A stretch of 64,000 nucleotides of DNA, from the NCBI GenBank assembly GCA_011799875.1, contig CM022297.1, positions 514,975,257-515,039,256 of the forward strand, in the 5' to 3' direction. The stretch is from Thinopyrum elongatum. Taxonomy: Eukaryota > Streptophyta > Magnoliopsida > Poales > Poaceae. The notes under the pieces were generated by a model. That model was given only the letters and a program-made list of their open reading frames with translations, had not been told where the DNA came from and ran no database searches. Positions 1-10,011 of this stretch are shown here, piece by piece (position 1 is the first letter of the stretch; each line of letters opens with the position of its first letter). The position numbers and the translations under genes were made by a program.

Positions 1-2590
1 CCCTCCTTCGGAGCAAGCATTTTCTATACCTCCTTTGCTCTCCCGCAGGTGAGCATGCAATCACGAATACCTTATGGCCCCATCTACATATTGGATATTG
101 AGGAGTTGTATTGATAATCATGTTTGCCAAGACTCCCAAACCAGGAATTACGACATGTAGAGCAACCACCCCAAGGGATTATTTTAACTTTGCTAGGAAC
201 CCACAACTTCTAAAGAATATCCCAAACAGGGTTCAGTTCAGACGAACCTTGTCTATATGCACATCTTGTTCGATCTTCATATTGACTCCCCCATTCAGTG
301 TAATAGGCCGATCTAACAGAAAACATGAATGACCTTGTTTTGTGCCACACAATAAAGTCATCATTCATGTTATCACTCAAAGGAATACACACACAAAATC
401 AGCATCAACTGGGTTAAAGATGTCTCTTACTAGTACCTCATCCCACCTTCCTGAGTTAGGATTAATTTTCTCATCCACAGTGTGCAATAGGACGTTCCCT
501 CATTCAACCGTAATGGACTACTAGGAACCCAACGATCTTCCCAAATATTAATCTTTGATCCATTTCCTACCATCCATATATGACCTATCTTGAAAGTCCA
601 AAGGCCAACAACTATGCTTTGCCAGGCAAAAGTTTAGCCCTTCTTTGGACCTGCTTTCGATAAGTTCCCATCTGGAAAGTATTTAGCCCGTGTGACATGA
701 GTGCACAGGGAATTAGGGTTCGTAATAAGGCGCCATGACTATTTTGCAAGCATGGCGAGATTAAGTGCATGCAGGTCACTGAACCACATTCTTGGCCCGA
801 CTCTTTTTGTCCTCGGTATCACCCCATCAGAATCATGGCATTCCATCTGCTATCTCATTACATAATTTCTTTGGAAGTTCAAACACATACATGGCAAACA
901 TTGGGATATACTGAATTACTACCTTTAGCAAGATCTCATGTCCTCCCATGGAGACATATTTCTCCGTCCATCCTTTAAGCCTTTTTATAATTCCTTTGAA
1001 CAAATTTACGGAACTATCACTTCTATTAGTCCCTACCACAGGTGGTAATCCCAAATATCTATCAGATGGAGCTTCTTTCACAATGTTTAGTTCAGTAAAC
1101 ACTTTAGCTCTAGTTTGCATATTCACATTGGGACTAAAAAATATATTGTGTTTAGCGTCACTAACCAGTTGTATTTAATTTGTATAGTATTGATGAAATG
1201 CTTGTCTCAACGAGAATGCATTAATCGCGGGAATCATCATCAAATAATAAATGTGAGACTGATGGTGCATTCCTACACACACCTACCCCTTCAATGCCAC
1301 AAACTTCCTCCTTGTGAGACAAAAGACTTGCTAACCCTTTTCCACATATCAAGAATAAGTAGGAGAGACAAGGGGTCCCCCTGTCTGAGCCCCCATCTAG
1401 GAGTAAATCTTTATTTCTCCCGATCATTTGAATGTACCTTGTACTGTATTGAGCTAACACAAGCCATTAGAAAATCAACAAAATCTAAGTGAAACCTAGT
1501 TGAATGAACATATTTTTCAAGAACTCCCACTCCAATATATGAGCCCTATGGGTTTTTTCTTGTTCTAAGAGTTGCTCAATCTCCATTTCTAGTTCTTATT
1601 GTCTTTCATTATTTATATCTATCATATATTCCCTTGTTACCTTCTCGAGATGATGGTGTGCATGGCGTAACATTTTCTTTGTACTTTTCAGAATTGTTTT
1701 ATCCCATCGGTATAAATGGGCTTGTACCATAGCTAGCCTTTCCGCTAGATTCTAGTTTTAAATTGAGTCCCAACGAAATCTGAGGCCTCAACCACAATAT
1801 CCATGAATCGGGCATGTTTGACCCACCGTGACTCAAAGCAAAGAATTGTCGGCCCATGTGGGTCATGGTCCTTCTGCACCTCCAAGCACATGATCAAGGT
1901 ATGTGATCTGAATGGCTAAATTCCAAGTTCTCCAATACAATATTTGGGAATTTAAGTTCCATTCATCATTCTTACGGCGTGATCTAGTTTGTCTCTTATT
2001 CCACCTCTCTTCCAAGTAAACTTATCACCCACATAATCGAAATCTGACAGATTGCAATCCTGCACGGCATCCCTAAATGCTTGCATAAGTTGTTGAGTCC
2101 TTGGGTTACCTCCCTACTTCTCCAAAGTTTACATTACTTCATTTAAATCACCAATCATAGGCCAGGTGACCCTAGATGACGCATGGAGATCCCGCATTTG
2201 TTGCCAAGTTAAGTGGTTATTCTCCAACCTAAGATCCCCATACATTCTAGTGAGCCACTAAAATTTTCATGCCCACAGCCAACAAACACGTCATCCAATT
2301 TTCCAACTTGAAATGAAGAGAAATTGAACATCCTTCTTCCAGAACATAGCCAAACCACCACACTGCACCAAAAGTGATTCTGTTGTCCAACCAAGGCCCT
2401 TACTGTCGTGTGGGGTTACCTCGGTTATGAAGGATTTCTCCAGACCAAAAGCATTGGGCATTTACTGACTGCACCTCGCGTTTTCCCAGGGAATTGCTTT
2501 TAGCTACCGTAATCATCCTTACTTTCACCAACTTTCAGCATTGCCTTTCACTCATCCCTACACTTTACCTCCTTGATCGATCCTCGGGAT
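1..2590 (-). pseudogene. Degenerate L1-like LINE ORF2 (copy 1)
   Basis: Minus-strand remnant of a plant non-LTR retrotransposon ORF2. Reading on the minus strand, 2394-2209 resembles a worn endonuclease domain. 1460-1221 holds the reverse-transcriptase stretch with a decayed 'FADD'-type box (LLFDDD) after a LFLICGKGLASLL segment. 1126-833 is the RT thumb/connection region (YLGLPPVVG, then W and IPMFAMYVFELP). 392-210 is the zf-RVT region (FIVWHKTRSFMFSVRSAYY). Frameshifts and stops separate the pieces, so no functional polymerase is encoded. In the second copy the same LINE continues into an RNase H-like 3' part, which here lies off the left edge. The 5' boundary near 2590 is approximate. Confidence 0.85.
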
Positions 2591-3031
2591 CCCAAATACC
2601 CATGGGCCTAAGAACGAGAAAGAGACAACACACAAGTCCATTGCGATACACATAATACATTTTTCCTTGAAGTAAATACCAACAGTATCATGCACAAGTA
2701 CATGGTGCAAGGCCATGCCTCAGCCCATAGCCTAAGTGGACTACTCACACATCGCAAATGAATGAAAAAATAAAGATAATGTAGATCGAACTTCAAGATG
2801 AATGACTGATAATAGTCTTATAATGTCACTGTATCCGATGTATTTCGATTACAAGTGATGGCTATAGCTAGGGAATGATTGCTATGGAGATGGCAATGGG
2901 AATGGTGGCGGCTATGGAGATGGATGGCGGTTTAGGGTTTCTGGGTGTTCTTTTTAGAATGGGATCTCCTCTCCGTGTTTTGTTATGAATGAGGGCTCCG
3001 CCATTTTGCTATCTTTTGCTTTTATTAGTCA
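2591..3031. other. Unassigned spacer, possibly LINE 5' part
   Basis: No coding frame or clear repeat boundary is visible. The sequence next to the LINE near 2590 could be the end of its ORF1, since a translated fragment resembles a zinc-knuckle protein tail, but this is weak. The GC-rich piece at 2880-3000 is unassigned. Confidence 0.4.
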
Positions 3032-3060
3032 CTAGAAGATGCCCCGCACGTTGCTGCGGG
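3032..3060 (-). mobile_element. Helitron-type 3' terminus (copy 1)
   Basis: On the minus strand a stem-loop (plus positions 3043-3060, stem CCCGCA/TGCGGG) is followed a few bases later by CTAG at 3035-3032 and then T. This is the hairpin plus CTRR-T arrangement at Helitron 3' ends. The element would extend to higher coordinates; its 5' end was not found. The same structure is at 39326-39354 in the duplicate. Confidence 0.5.
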
Positions 3061-4059
3061 AAATGTGCGAAAAGTTCCAAGTCAACTAAAAGAACTACAT
3101 TATATACTCTGACTTGGAAAAAAATACCACCTATATATATTACATACATGTGATTGCAAACAAAAATATACCAAGGCAGAAGCACCATAGATGAATTATT
3201 AGTGCATCAACAATGTTTCGAACATTGAGAATAAATTTCCTAGTAATCGCACTTTGCTGCGGGACATTGGACTCGTATAACATTGAAAAGTTAAGCTTGT
3301 AGCCTATTCTTTTTTGAAAGCACGGTGGAACATGTCAGGCGAAAGGCAAAGTATATAACTAAAGTTATTATTGTACAACAACAAATCCCATAGTTTTTCA
3401 TGGCTAGCGAACATGGGGGCATGAAACATGTCATAAGGAACTCCAAGTATACACTGATAATTAGTACATGGTAAAAGAAATTATTATTATACAACAACAT
3501 ATTCCGTAGTTATTTCATGTACATGGGGACCTACATCCATAATTTGGCTAATAGAGAGTAATTAATCTTTATATCAATATACCATTAGATACCACGATAT
3601 ACAACAAATAGACATATTTGGGTTCTGCTAATCTGAATGTACATCTTGTAAAAATACACAATTGGTAGGTCTACATGTGTCCTTGATTCAAGCGCTGTCT
3701 CTAATATTGTGAATTATCTAGAGGCTATATAGTTTACTGTAAATGTTAGATAAGTGGATAAATAAGAACTGAGATATGGGTACAGGAGATAAAAAGGTAT
3801 ATATCCACATATTTAGAATAGGAAAACTTGGGCTCAACTCACTTGGTAGTGTATTCAACGGACTAACATATGGTAAAAGATTCTTTTGCAAGATATATAT
3901 GTCAGTCCTTTACCAGGGTAACAATGATGGCTAATAATATGTGTACGATAGCAGAAACATGTATTAGGCCTAATAGGCAAGGAATGTCATGAGATAACAT
4001 CAGTAACGAATTCACAGAGAATGGAAATAACATGATTTAGAAACCCCCAAATTCCCAAA
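3061..4059. other. Unassigned AT-rich stretch, possible Helitron body
   Basis: Non-coding AT-rich sequence downstream of the Helitron-type end. A second fragment resembling the terminal hairpin (TTTGCTGCGGGA near 3250) suggests decayed Helitron material. No reliable gene is present. Confidence 0.35.
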
Positions 4060-5205
4060 TATTCAGAAACCCCTAGAGTAAGACCTGAAACAATTGTATC
4101 GCCGCTGCGAGCCTCTGTTCTTTCGCAATCCCATCCGGTGGCCTTTTTCTGTACTCTGCGGGATGGGGAAACCATTGGGGAGGCAATCTTCATCGACCGT
4201 ACTGCCTCCATGATGATGTGTGAGTAGTTCCTACAGGACCTACGGGTCCATAGCAGTGGCTAGATGGCTTTCTATCTCTCTCTTTTTGATCTTCAATACA
4301 ATGATCTCTTCGGAGATATATTCGATGTTGTTCTCGTGGTGTGTTTGTTGGGATCCGATGAATTGTGGGTTTATGATTTGATTATTCATTTGAAACTTTT
4401 GAGATTTAATCTATGTGTGATTTTATAGCTATGTATGCTTTCCGATTTATAAGTCTTCTTTGGCCAATTAGATGAATAGATCTTCAGGAGGGAGCGGTGC
4501 ATAGTAGCGGGTTTAATTTGCGGTGTCCTTACTCTGTGACAGGAGGAGTTGCAAGGCACGTATTGTATTGTTGCTACTAAGGATAAAACAACGGGGTTCG
4601 AACTTATTGCTTGGTCTTACTTTGTCTACATTATGCCATCTTGCTTAATGCATTACTCTGTTTGTCATGAACTTAATACTTTGAGATGCATGCTGGATAG
4701 CGGTCTTGGGGTGGAGTAATAGTAGTAGATGCAGTTGGATTAACGCTCTACGTAATGCCTATATATGAAGCATGCCATGAAGAATCATAATCATAACTAT
4801 GTGATATTCTGTCAATTGCCCAACAATAATTTGTTCACTTACTGATCTTATGCTTATGAGAGATGCCTCTGGTGAGCCTATGCCCCCCTGGTCCATTCTC
4901 CATTATTACTAAAACCCTAAAATTGCTCGTTTTTTAATTTCTTTTATTTATTTTGTTTTCATACCTATCACTATCAGATTTAATCCTTGCAATTGGCATG
5001 AACAAGGGGATTGATAACCCTCTTTCCTTCGCTGGGTGCAAGCATTTGATTTGTGTGTAGGTACTATTCATGTTGTCTGTGTGTCGTCTCCTTCTGATTC
5101 GATAAACCTTGGTTCTTAACTGGGGGAAATACTATCTGCTACTATACTACTTCACCCTTCCTCTTCAAGGAAGTCCAACAAATCTACAAAGAGTAGCAGG
5201 GTGCC
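4060..5205 (+). mobile_element. Gypsy-type LTR fragment (copy 1)
   Basis: The text matches blocks also found in the tRNA-Asp-primed Gypsy-type LTRs elsewhere in this window. The 'ttaatact..gatgcatgctggatagcggtc..ggagtaatagtagtagatgcag' block at about 4670-4735 is the reverse complement of 53290-53365 and 61425-61500. The sequence near 4080-4260 resembles 49665-49800. Neither end has an intact TG or CA terminus or primer site, so this is a truncated LTR. Boundaries are approximate. Confidence 0.6.
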
Positions 5206-5724
5206 AGAGACCTTCTTGCCCTACAAGTCAAGGGCGTCGACAACCAAGATCGCATCCACGTTCGTGTAAACCCTAGCCTCCTCGATGTATATAAGGAGAG
5301 GCCAGGGGAACTCTCATTCCCATCTATTCCCCAATAGAAACTCTCGGTAGCAATCTCATATACCATTTTAATCCCTCACACGAGGTATCCCTCCACCCTG
5401 AATAACAAAAACAAGCAGGACGTAGGGTATTCTCTCCGGAGGTCCGAACCTCGATAACCCCTCGTGTGATCTCCGATATAACACTTCCAACTGCGTCGGA
5501 CCCCTGTCGAGGGATCTGATGGTATTTTGCACCGTCAAGTCCCCAGGAGGTGGGTACTTCGGCATCCTGTATAGGACTAATATGTGCTTGTTTTAATTGC
5601 TTAGTTGTATCTTTCAATTTTCGTACCGTGTGATATAGTTTGTGCTTGTTAGTTCTTTTAAGTGCTTATCTTCTTTAACATAGGTTTTTGGTGTTGCGTC
5701 TAGCATATTTAGGATTTTTGCTCG
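5206..5724 (+). mobile_element. Second LTR-like fragment (copy 1)
   Basis: GC-richer segment with a TATA-like 'tgtatataagg' at about 5285, resembling the promoter and untranslated region of a Triticeae LTR. Termini are not seen. It runs up to the TG that starts the Copia-type LTR at 5725. Confidence 0.35.
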
Positions 5725-7309
5725 TGAAAGTGCAACTATTCCCCGGGTGGTTTTGGTAATTCATAACAACATATAGCTCATTGAACTAATATCCATTCAA
5801 GATGTATATTTCAGAAAGTTCAATGATTGGCATGGCATGGACTAGAGATGTGGACCCCTCAAAATGCTAAGGACAAAGATTGGCTAAAGCTCAAGACTCT
5901 TCATTTCTATTTTAGTGATCAAAGATCACATTGAGTCCATAGGAAAAGCCAATACTATTAAAAGGGGATGAGGTGTTGCTTAATGGTCTACTTGCTCAAG
6001 TGCTTAGTGATATTGCTCCAAAACCCTCAACCACTTTCTCATTCCAAATATGTCCAAAACCCAAAGTCAAACTCGGCCCCACCGATTTGATCTATCCGGC
6101 GCCACCGAGTTCACTTGACATAGCCACTGCCAGAAACCCTAGACAGTTCGGTCACACCGATACGGATCTCGGTCTCACCGAGATGGCCTTGCATTCTCAC
6201 TGTGACATGTTTCAATCTTCCGGTCTCACCGAGTCAGTGAAATCGGTCACACCGAGTTTGCCGGTCATTCTCTCTGTTGCCTATTACTCCACTTCGGTCT
6301 AACCGAGTTGAAGTAATCGGTCACACCGAGTTGATGTTTGCCCTAGCCCTTGCACATTGGTCACACCGAGTTGTTCCAGTCGGTCCCACCGATATTCCTA
6401 ACGTTCACATTTTGAACTGAATCGGTCTCACTGAGTTTGCCTATTCGGTCTGACCGAGTTGGGTCAAATGTGTGTAACGGTTGGATTTTATGTGGAGGCT
6501 ATATATACCCCTCCACCCCCATCTCCATTTGAGAGAGAGCCATCAGAACGTGCCTACACTTCCACTACTCATTTTCTGAGAGAGAACCACCTATTCATGT
6601 GTTGAGACCAAGATATTCCAATCCTACCACAAGAATCTTGATCTCCAGTCTTCCCCAAGTTGCTTTCCACTCAAATCTTGTTTTCACCATATCCAAATCT
6701 GCGAGAGAGAGTTGAGTGTTGGGGAGACTATCATTTGAAGCACAAGAGCAAGGAGTTCATCATCAACACACCGTCTATTACCTTTTGGAGAGTGGTGTCT
6801 CTTAGATTGGTTAGGTGTCGCTTGGGAGCCTCCGACATGTTGTGGAGTTGAACCAAGAAGTTTCTAAGGGCAAGGAGATCGCCTACTTCATGAGGATATA
6901 CCCGAGTGAGGCAAGTACTTCGTGGGCGATGGCCATGGTGGGATAGACAAGGTTGCTTCTTCGTGGACCCTTCGTGGGTGGAGCCCTCCGTGGACTCGCG
7001 CAACCGTTACCCTTCATGGGTTGAAGTCTCCATCAACGTGGATGTACGATAGCACCACCTATCAGAACCACGCCAAAAATCACCGTGTCTACTTTGTGTT
7101 TGCCCTCTCCAAACCCTTCTCTTTACCTTCATGTGCAATTTTTTACATTCCGCTGCAATACTCTTAGAATTGCATGTGTAGGTTGATTGCTTGACTTGTA
7201 CTAGTTGCTAAAATCTGCCAACACTTAAAATTGGGGAAAGGCTAGATTTTTATTTGGTCAAGTAGTCTAATCACCCCCCCCCCCCTCTAGACCTACTTTC
7301 GATCCTACA
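5725..7309 (+). mobile_element. Copia-type 5' LTR (copy 1), 1585 bp
   Basis: It starts TGAAAGTGCAAC, ends ..CCTACA, and is followed two bases later by a Met-tRNA primer-binding site. A strong TATA element (CTATATATACC, 6499-6509) followed by CT-rich sequence fits a promoter at the U3/R boundary. Between about 6070 and 6465 there are twelve copies of a small inverted motif of the form CGGTNNNACCG. No 3' LTR partner exists for this copy because the element is cut at 9443. Confidence 0.85.
6499..6509 (+). promoter_or_regulatory. TATA box in Copia-type LTR (copy 1)
   Basis: CTATATATACC inside the LTR, conserved at 42793-42803 in the second copy, ahead of a CCTCCACCCCC stretch. It is the probable retrotransposon core promoter. 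Confidence 0.55.
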
Positions 7310-7311
7310 AG

Positions 7312-7323
7312 TGGTATCAGAAC
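7312..7323 (+). other. Primer-binding site, initiator tRNA-Met type (copy 1)
   Basis: TGGTATCAGAAC lies two bases after the LTR CA end. It matches the usual Copia primer site TGGTATCAGAGC except for one G to A change, which is absent from the second copy at 43604. Confidence 0.85.
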
Positions 7324-7393
7324 TTTGGTCTACATTTGCCTTGATTTCCATAGCTTTGGTGATCATAGCCTTGGTTTCACAACCTAGGAGAGT

Positions 7394-9274
7394 ATGGCGT
7401 CTAGCGAGGGAAATTACCACCGTAGAGGTCCTTACTTTGATGGTACAAATTTTACTAGTTGGAAGCATAAGATAAAAATGCATATTCTTGGTCATAACCC
7501 CGCCGTTTGGGCTATTGTGCGTATTGGCTTGCAAGGTGAATACTTCAAGGACGGAAGAGAACCGGATCGTGAAGCGTCTGCGGAAGAATTAAAGATGTTG
7601 TAATACAATGCTCAAGCTTGCGATATCCTCTTCAATGGATTGTGCCCCGAAGAATTCAACAAAATCAGCTGCCTTGAGAATGCAAAGGAAATTTGGGATA
7701 CTTTGGTTGATATGCACGAAGGTACCGAGTCCGTCAAGGAATCCAAATTGGATGTGCTCCAAAGTCAACTTGACAAGTTCAAAATGAAGGATGGTGAAGG
7801 AGTCACGGAAATGTACTCTAGGCTTGCTCTCATCACAAATGAGATTTCCGGCTTAGGAAGTGAAGAGATGACCGACAAATTCATCATCAAGAAGATCCTA
7901 AGAGCCTTGGATGGAAAGTATGATACCGTGTGCACAATGATCCAAATGATGCTCAATTACAAAGATCTCAAGCCAACGGAAGTCATTGGTAGAATTGTTG
8001 TTCATGAGATGTGACTCAAGGATAATGAAGAGCTTCACAACAAGCCAAGTGGTGCTTATAAAGCTTCATGTGATGCTCCTACAACGTCAAGTGAGAAACA
8101 AGTCTTCAATGAAGAATTGAGCCTAATGGTGAAGAACTTCAACAAATTCTACAAGAATAGAAGCAAAGAGAGAAGTTCCAAATCAAGGTCCTACAATGAC
8201 AAAAGATCTTCTAGTCGTGATCGTAATTGCTACAATTGTGGAAGACCCGGACACTACTCAAATGAGTGTACGGCTCCCTACAAGAGAAGAGAAGATTCAC
8301 CCAAAAGGCGAAGTAAAAGAGATGAATCACCACCAAGAGAGAGAAGGAGTAGAGATGATCGTTATGAACGAAGACCCTCTCGTAGAAGCAAGGATTCGGA
8401 AAGGAAGGACAAGTCATCAAAGAGCTACACAAGATGAAGACATCAAGATCATGTTGGCAAATGGGTTTCCGGTTCCGACTCTGACAACTACTCCGAGAGA
8501 AGTTATCACTCCGACTCCGACTATACTCAAGATGAAGGTGTTGCCGGTCTTGCACTTGTGTCATCCAACTCCTACGACATATTTGACTCACCAAATGAAG
8601 GAATTGGAAGATGCTTCATGGCTAAAGGTCCTAAGGTATCACACCCCGAGTACTTTGATTTCAATAGTAATGAAGATGATTTGCTAGGTGATGATGATTT
8701 ACTTGTTGACAATGCTAGTGATGAAAACTATGATGAAATTGCTATTAATCATGCTAATCAAGATGAAACGAATGACAATGACAAGAAGGAGATTGAGCGT
8801 CTAAATAAAGAAATAAACACTCTTAAGTTAGCTCATGAAACTACTTTAGAGGATCATCGAGAGCTTTTAAAGACTCATGAGAAGCTAAGCTTTGAAAAGC
8901 TCAATTTAGAGCAAGATCATGGGTTCTTAAAAGCAATCAATGATGATCTTCGAAAGAAGAGTTCTTCTTACATTGCCAAGCGTTTACTCTTGTCTACTTA
9001 CATGCCACAAGTAAAATCTTGCAATAAGAACAAGAAAGATTCTTCTTCTAGTAGTAACAATAACAATGCTAAATCCAATGTTGTTGCTTCTAGTAGTTCT
9101 CTTGATTCCACTAATGATTCTCTTAGCCAAGTTACACTTGAGCAAGAAAATAGCTTATTGAAGGGAATTATAGAGAAAGGTGTTTACAAGAGCCTTGCCG
9201 GAAGTAAGCAATTTGAGGAAATTGTAAGCAAGCAAGGAAGACACCGGAAGAATCAAGGTGTTGGTTTTGAATGA
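7394..9274 (+). pseudogene. Copia-type gag with CCHC knuckle (copy 1), broken
   Basis: One frame runs from the ATG at 7394 to the TGA at 9272-9274 and is interrupted by three in-frame stops: TAA at 7601, TGA at 8012 and TGA at 8435. The N-terminal part has the layout of the Copia gag polypeptide family (FDGTNFTSWKHK near residue 16; an alpha-helical capsid-like part up to about nucleotide 8010). A zinc knuckle CYNCGRPGHYSNEC of CX2CX4HX4C form lies at 8228-8269, in an Arg/Ser-rich tail. A Glu/Lys-rich coiled-coil-like stretch lies near 8780-8950, followed by an Asn/Ser run. The TAA is shared with copy 2, so the gene was dead before duplication; the TGA at 8012 is private to copy 1. No protease, integrase or RT follows, because the element is cut at 9443. 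Confidence 0.85.
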
Positions 9275-9443
9275 AAGTTCAATGCCAATGGAGTTGAGTG
9301 GGAAGAAGATCAATACCCCAAGACGAAATTTGTTCCTCAACAAGACAAGTATGACCCCACTTCTTTCAAGGGAACACAAGCTCAAGATGATCTTCCAACA
9401 CAAGACCACAAGCTAAAGGGCAAGGACAAGCTTCAAGAAGTGA

Positions 9444-10011
9444 CAAAATGGGCTCGATGGGGTATAAGGATTGCAAATCCTTGACCGCTTGGTGGAGGAG
9501 ATCAGTGGCAGAGCCATCGAAGAGATCGACGGCGGTTGAACAAGAGGGGTTGGGGATGGACCACTTACCTATGACATGGCCCGCATGAAGCCGTCGCTAT
9601 CGACGAGCTTGATGTCGTAGCCAGCTTTCCCGAGATACAGTAATACGCTAGCCCGCTGACATGAAGCCTTCGGCATGGCAACGTAGTCAACGTCTTCGCC
9701 GGCTTCCGCTGCGACGTGTTGCTCCGGGATCGACAGGTCGGGGCGAACGGAGGCCACCTCGCCAATGTCCGCCAGAGAGGCCATGATAAACCTCTTCTTG
9801 GCCGAACGCTCGTCGGGCTCCCCGGGATACGTGGTTGAGTTTAGGCTGTGACATTCTGGAGCAGGGGATGTGGATCTGGCGGGGAGGGACACCGCAGGCC
9901 TCATCTAAAAACTCAGGGGAGTGGGGCGACGGTATGGGAATCGCCGGGTAACCTGAACTTTATTATCTAAGCTAGGAGGAACGGGCAGACCGGCAGGGGT
10001 TGGCGGTGGCG
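9444..10011. other. Unexplained junction segment, start of CACTA-derived region
   Basis: At 9443/9444 the sequence leaves the Copia internal region without any recognisable transposon terminus: no CACTA end, no TG/CA end, no clear target duplication. The new sequence is GC-rich and holds the minus-strand coding piece at 9569-9904. Confidence 0.6.
9569..9904 (-). CDS. Hypothetical TE-associated protein fragment (111 aa)
   Basis: Open minus-strand frame of 111 codons, GC-rich and gene-like in codon use. No conserved family is recognised. The middle part (RSAKKRF.MASLADIGEVASVRPDLSIPE) is hydrophilic and acidic, and the tail (ASVLLYLGKAGYDIKLVD) looks globular. The stop TAG falls at a good splice donor context (ATAG/GTAAGTGG on the minus strand), so the frame may be the first exon of a longer captured or accessory gene. 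It lies just outside the palindrome, whose mirror would fall in the N gap. It could be an accessory ORF of a CACTA element. Confidence 0.4.
   Translation of the reverse strand: MRPAVSLPARSTSPAPECHSLNSTTYPGEPDERSAKKRFIMASLADIGEVASVRPDLSIPEQHVAAEAGEDVDYVAMPKASCQRASVLLYLGKAGYDIKLVDSDGFMRAMS

Larger units (their letters stand above)
1..9443 (+). repeat. Segmental duplication, copy 1 (direct; partner 36295-45049)
   Basis: This stretch matches 36295-45049 in the same orientation at a constant offset of 36294 (36292 after a 2-base indel near the end of the LTR). It carries the same LINE remnant, Helitron-type end, Gypsy LTR pieces and Copia LTR plus gag in the same order. I count five single-base differences in the first ~780 bp, all transitions. 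Homology already exists at base 1, so the copy extends beyond the left edge. It stops at 9443, inside the Copia internal region, where copy 2 continues and copy 1 switches to CACTA-type sequence. Because several unrelated elements share their junctions, this is duplication of a compound locus and not independent insertion. Confidence 0.95.

Noticed and set aside
4715..4735. Reverse complement of ATCTACTACTATTACTCC as a Helitron 5' end
   Set aside because: The same text occurs inside Gypsy-type LTRs at about 53305 and 61435, so it is ordinary LTR sequence.
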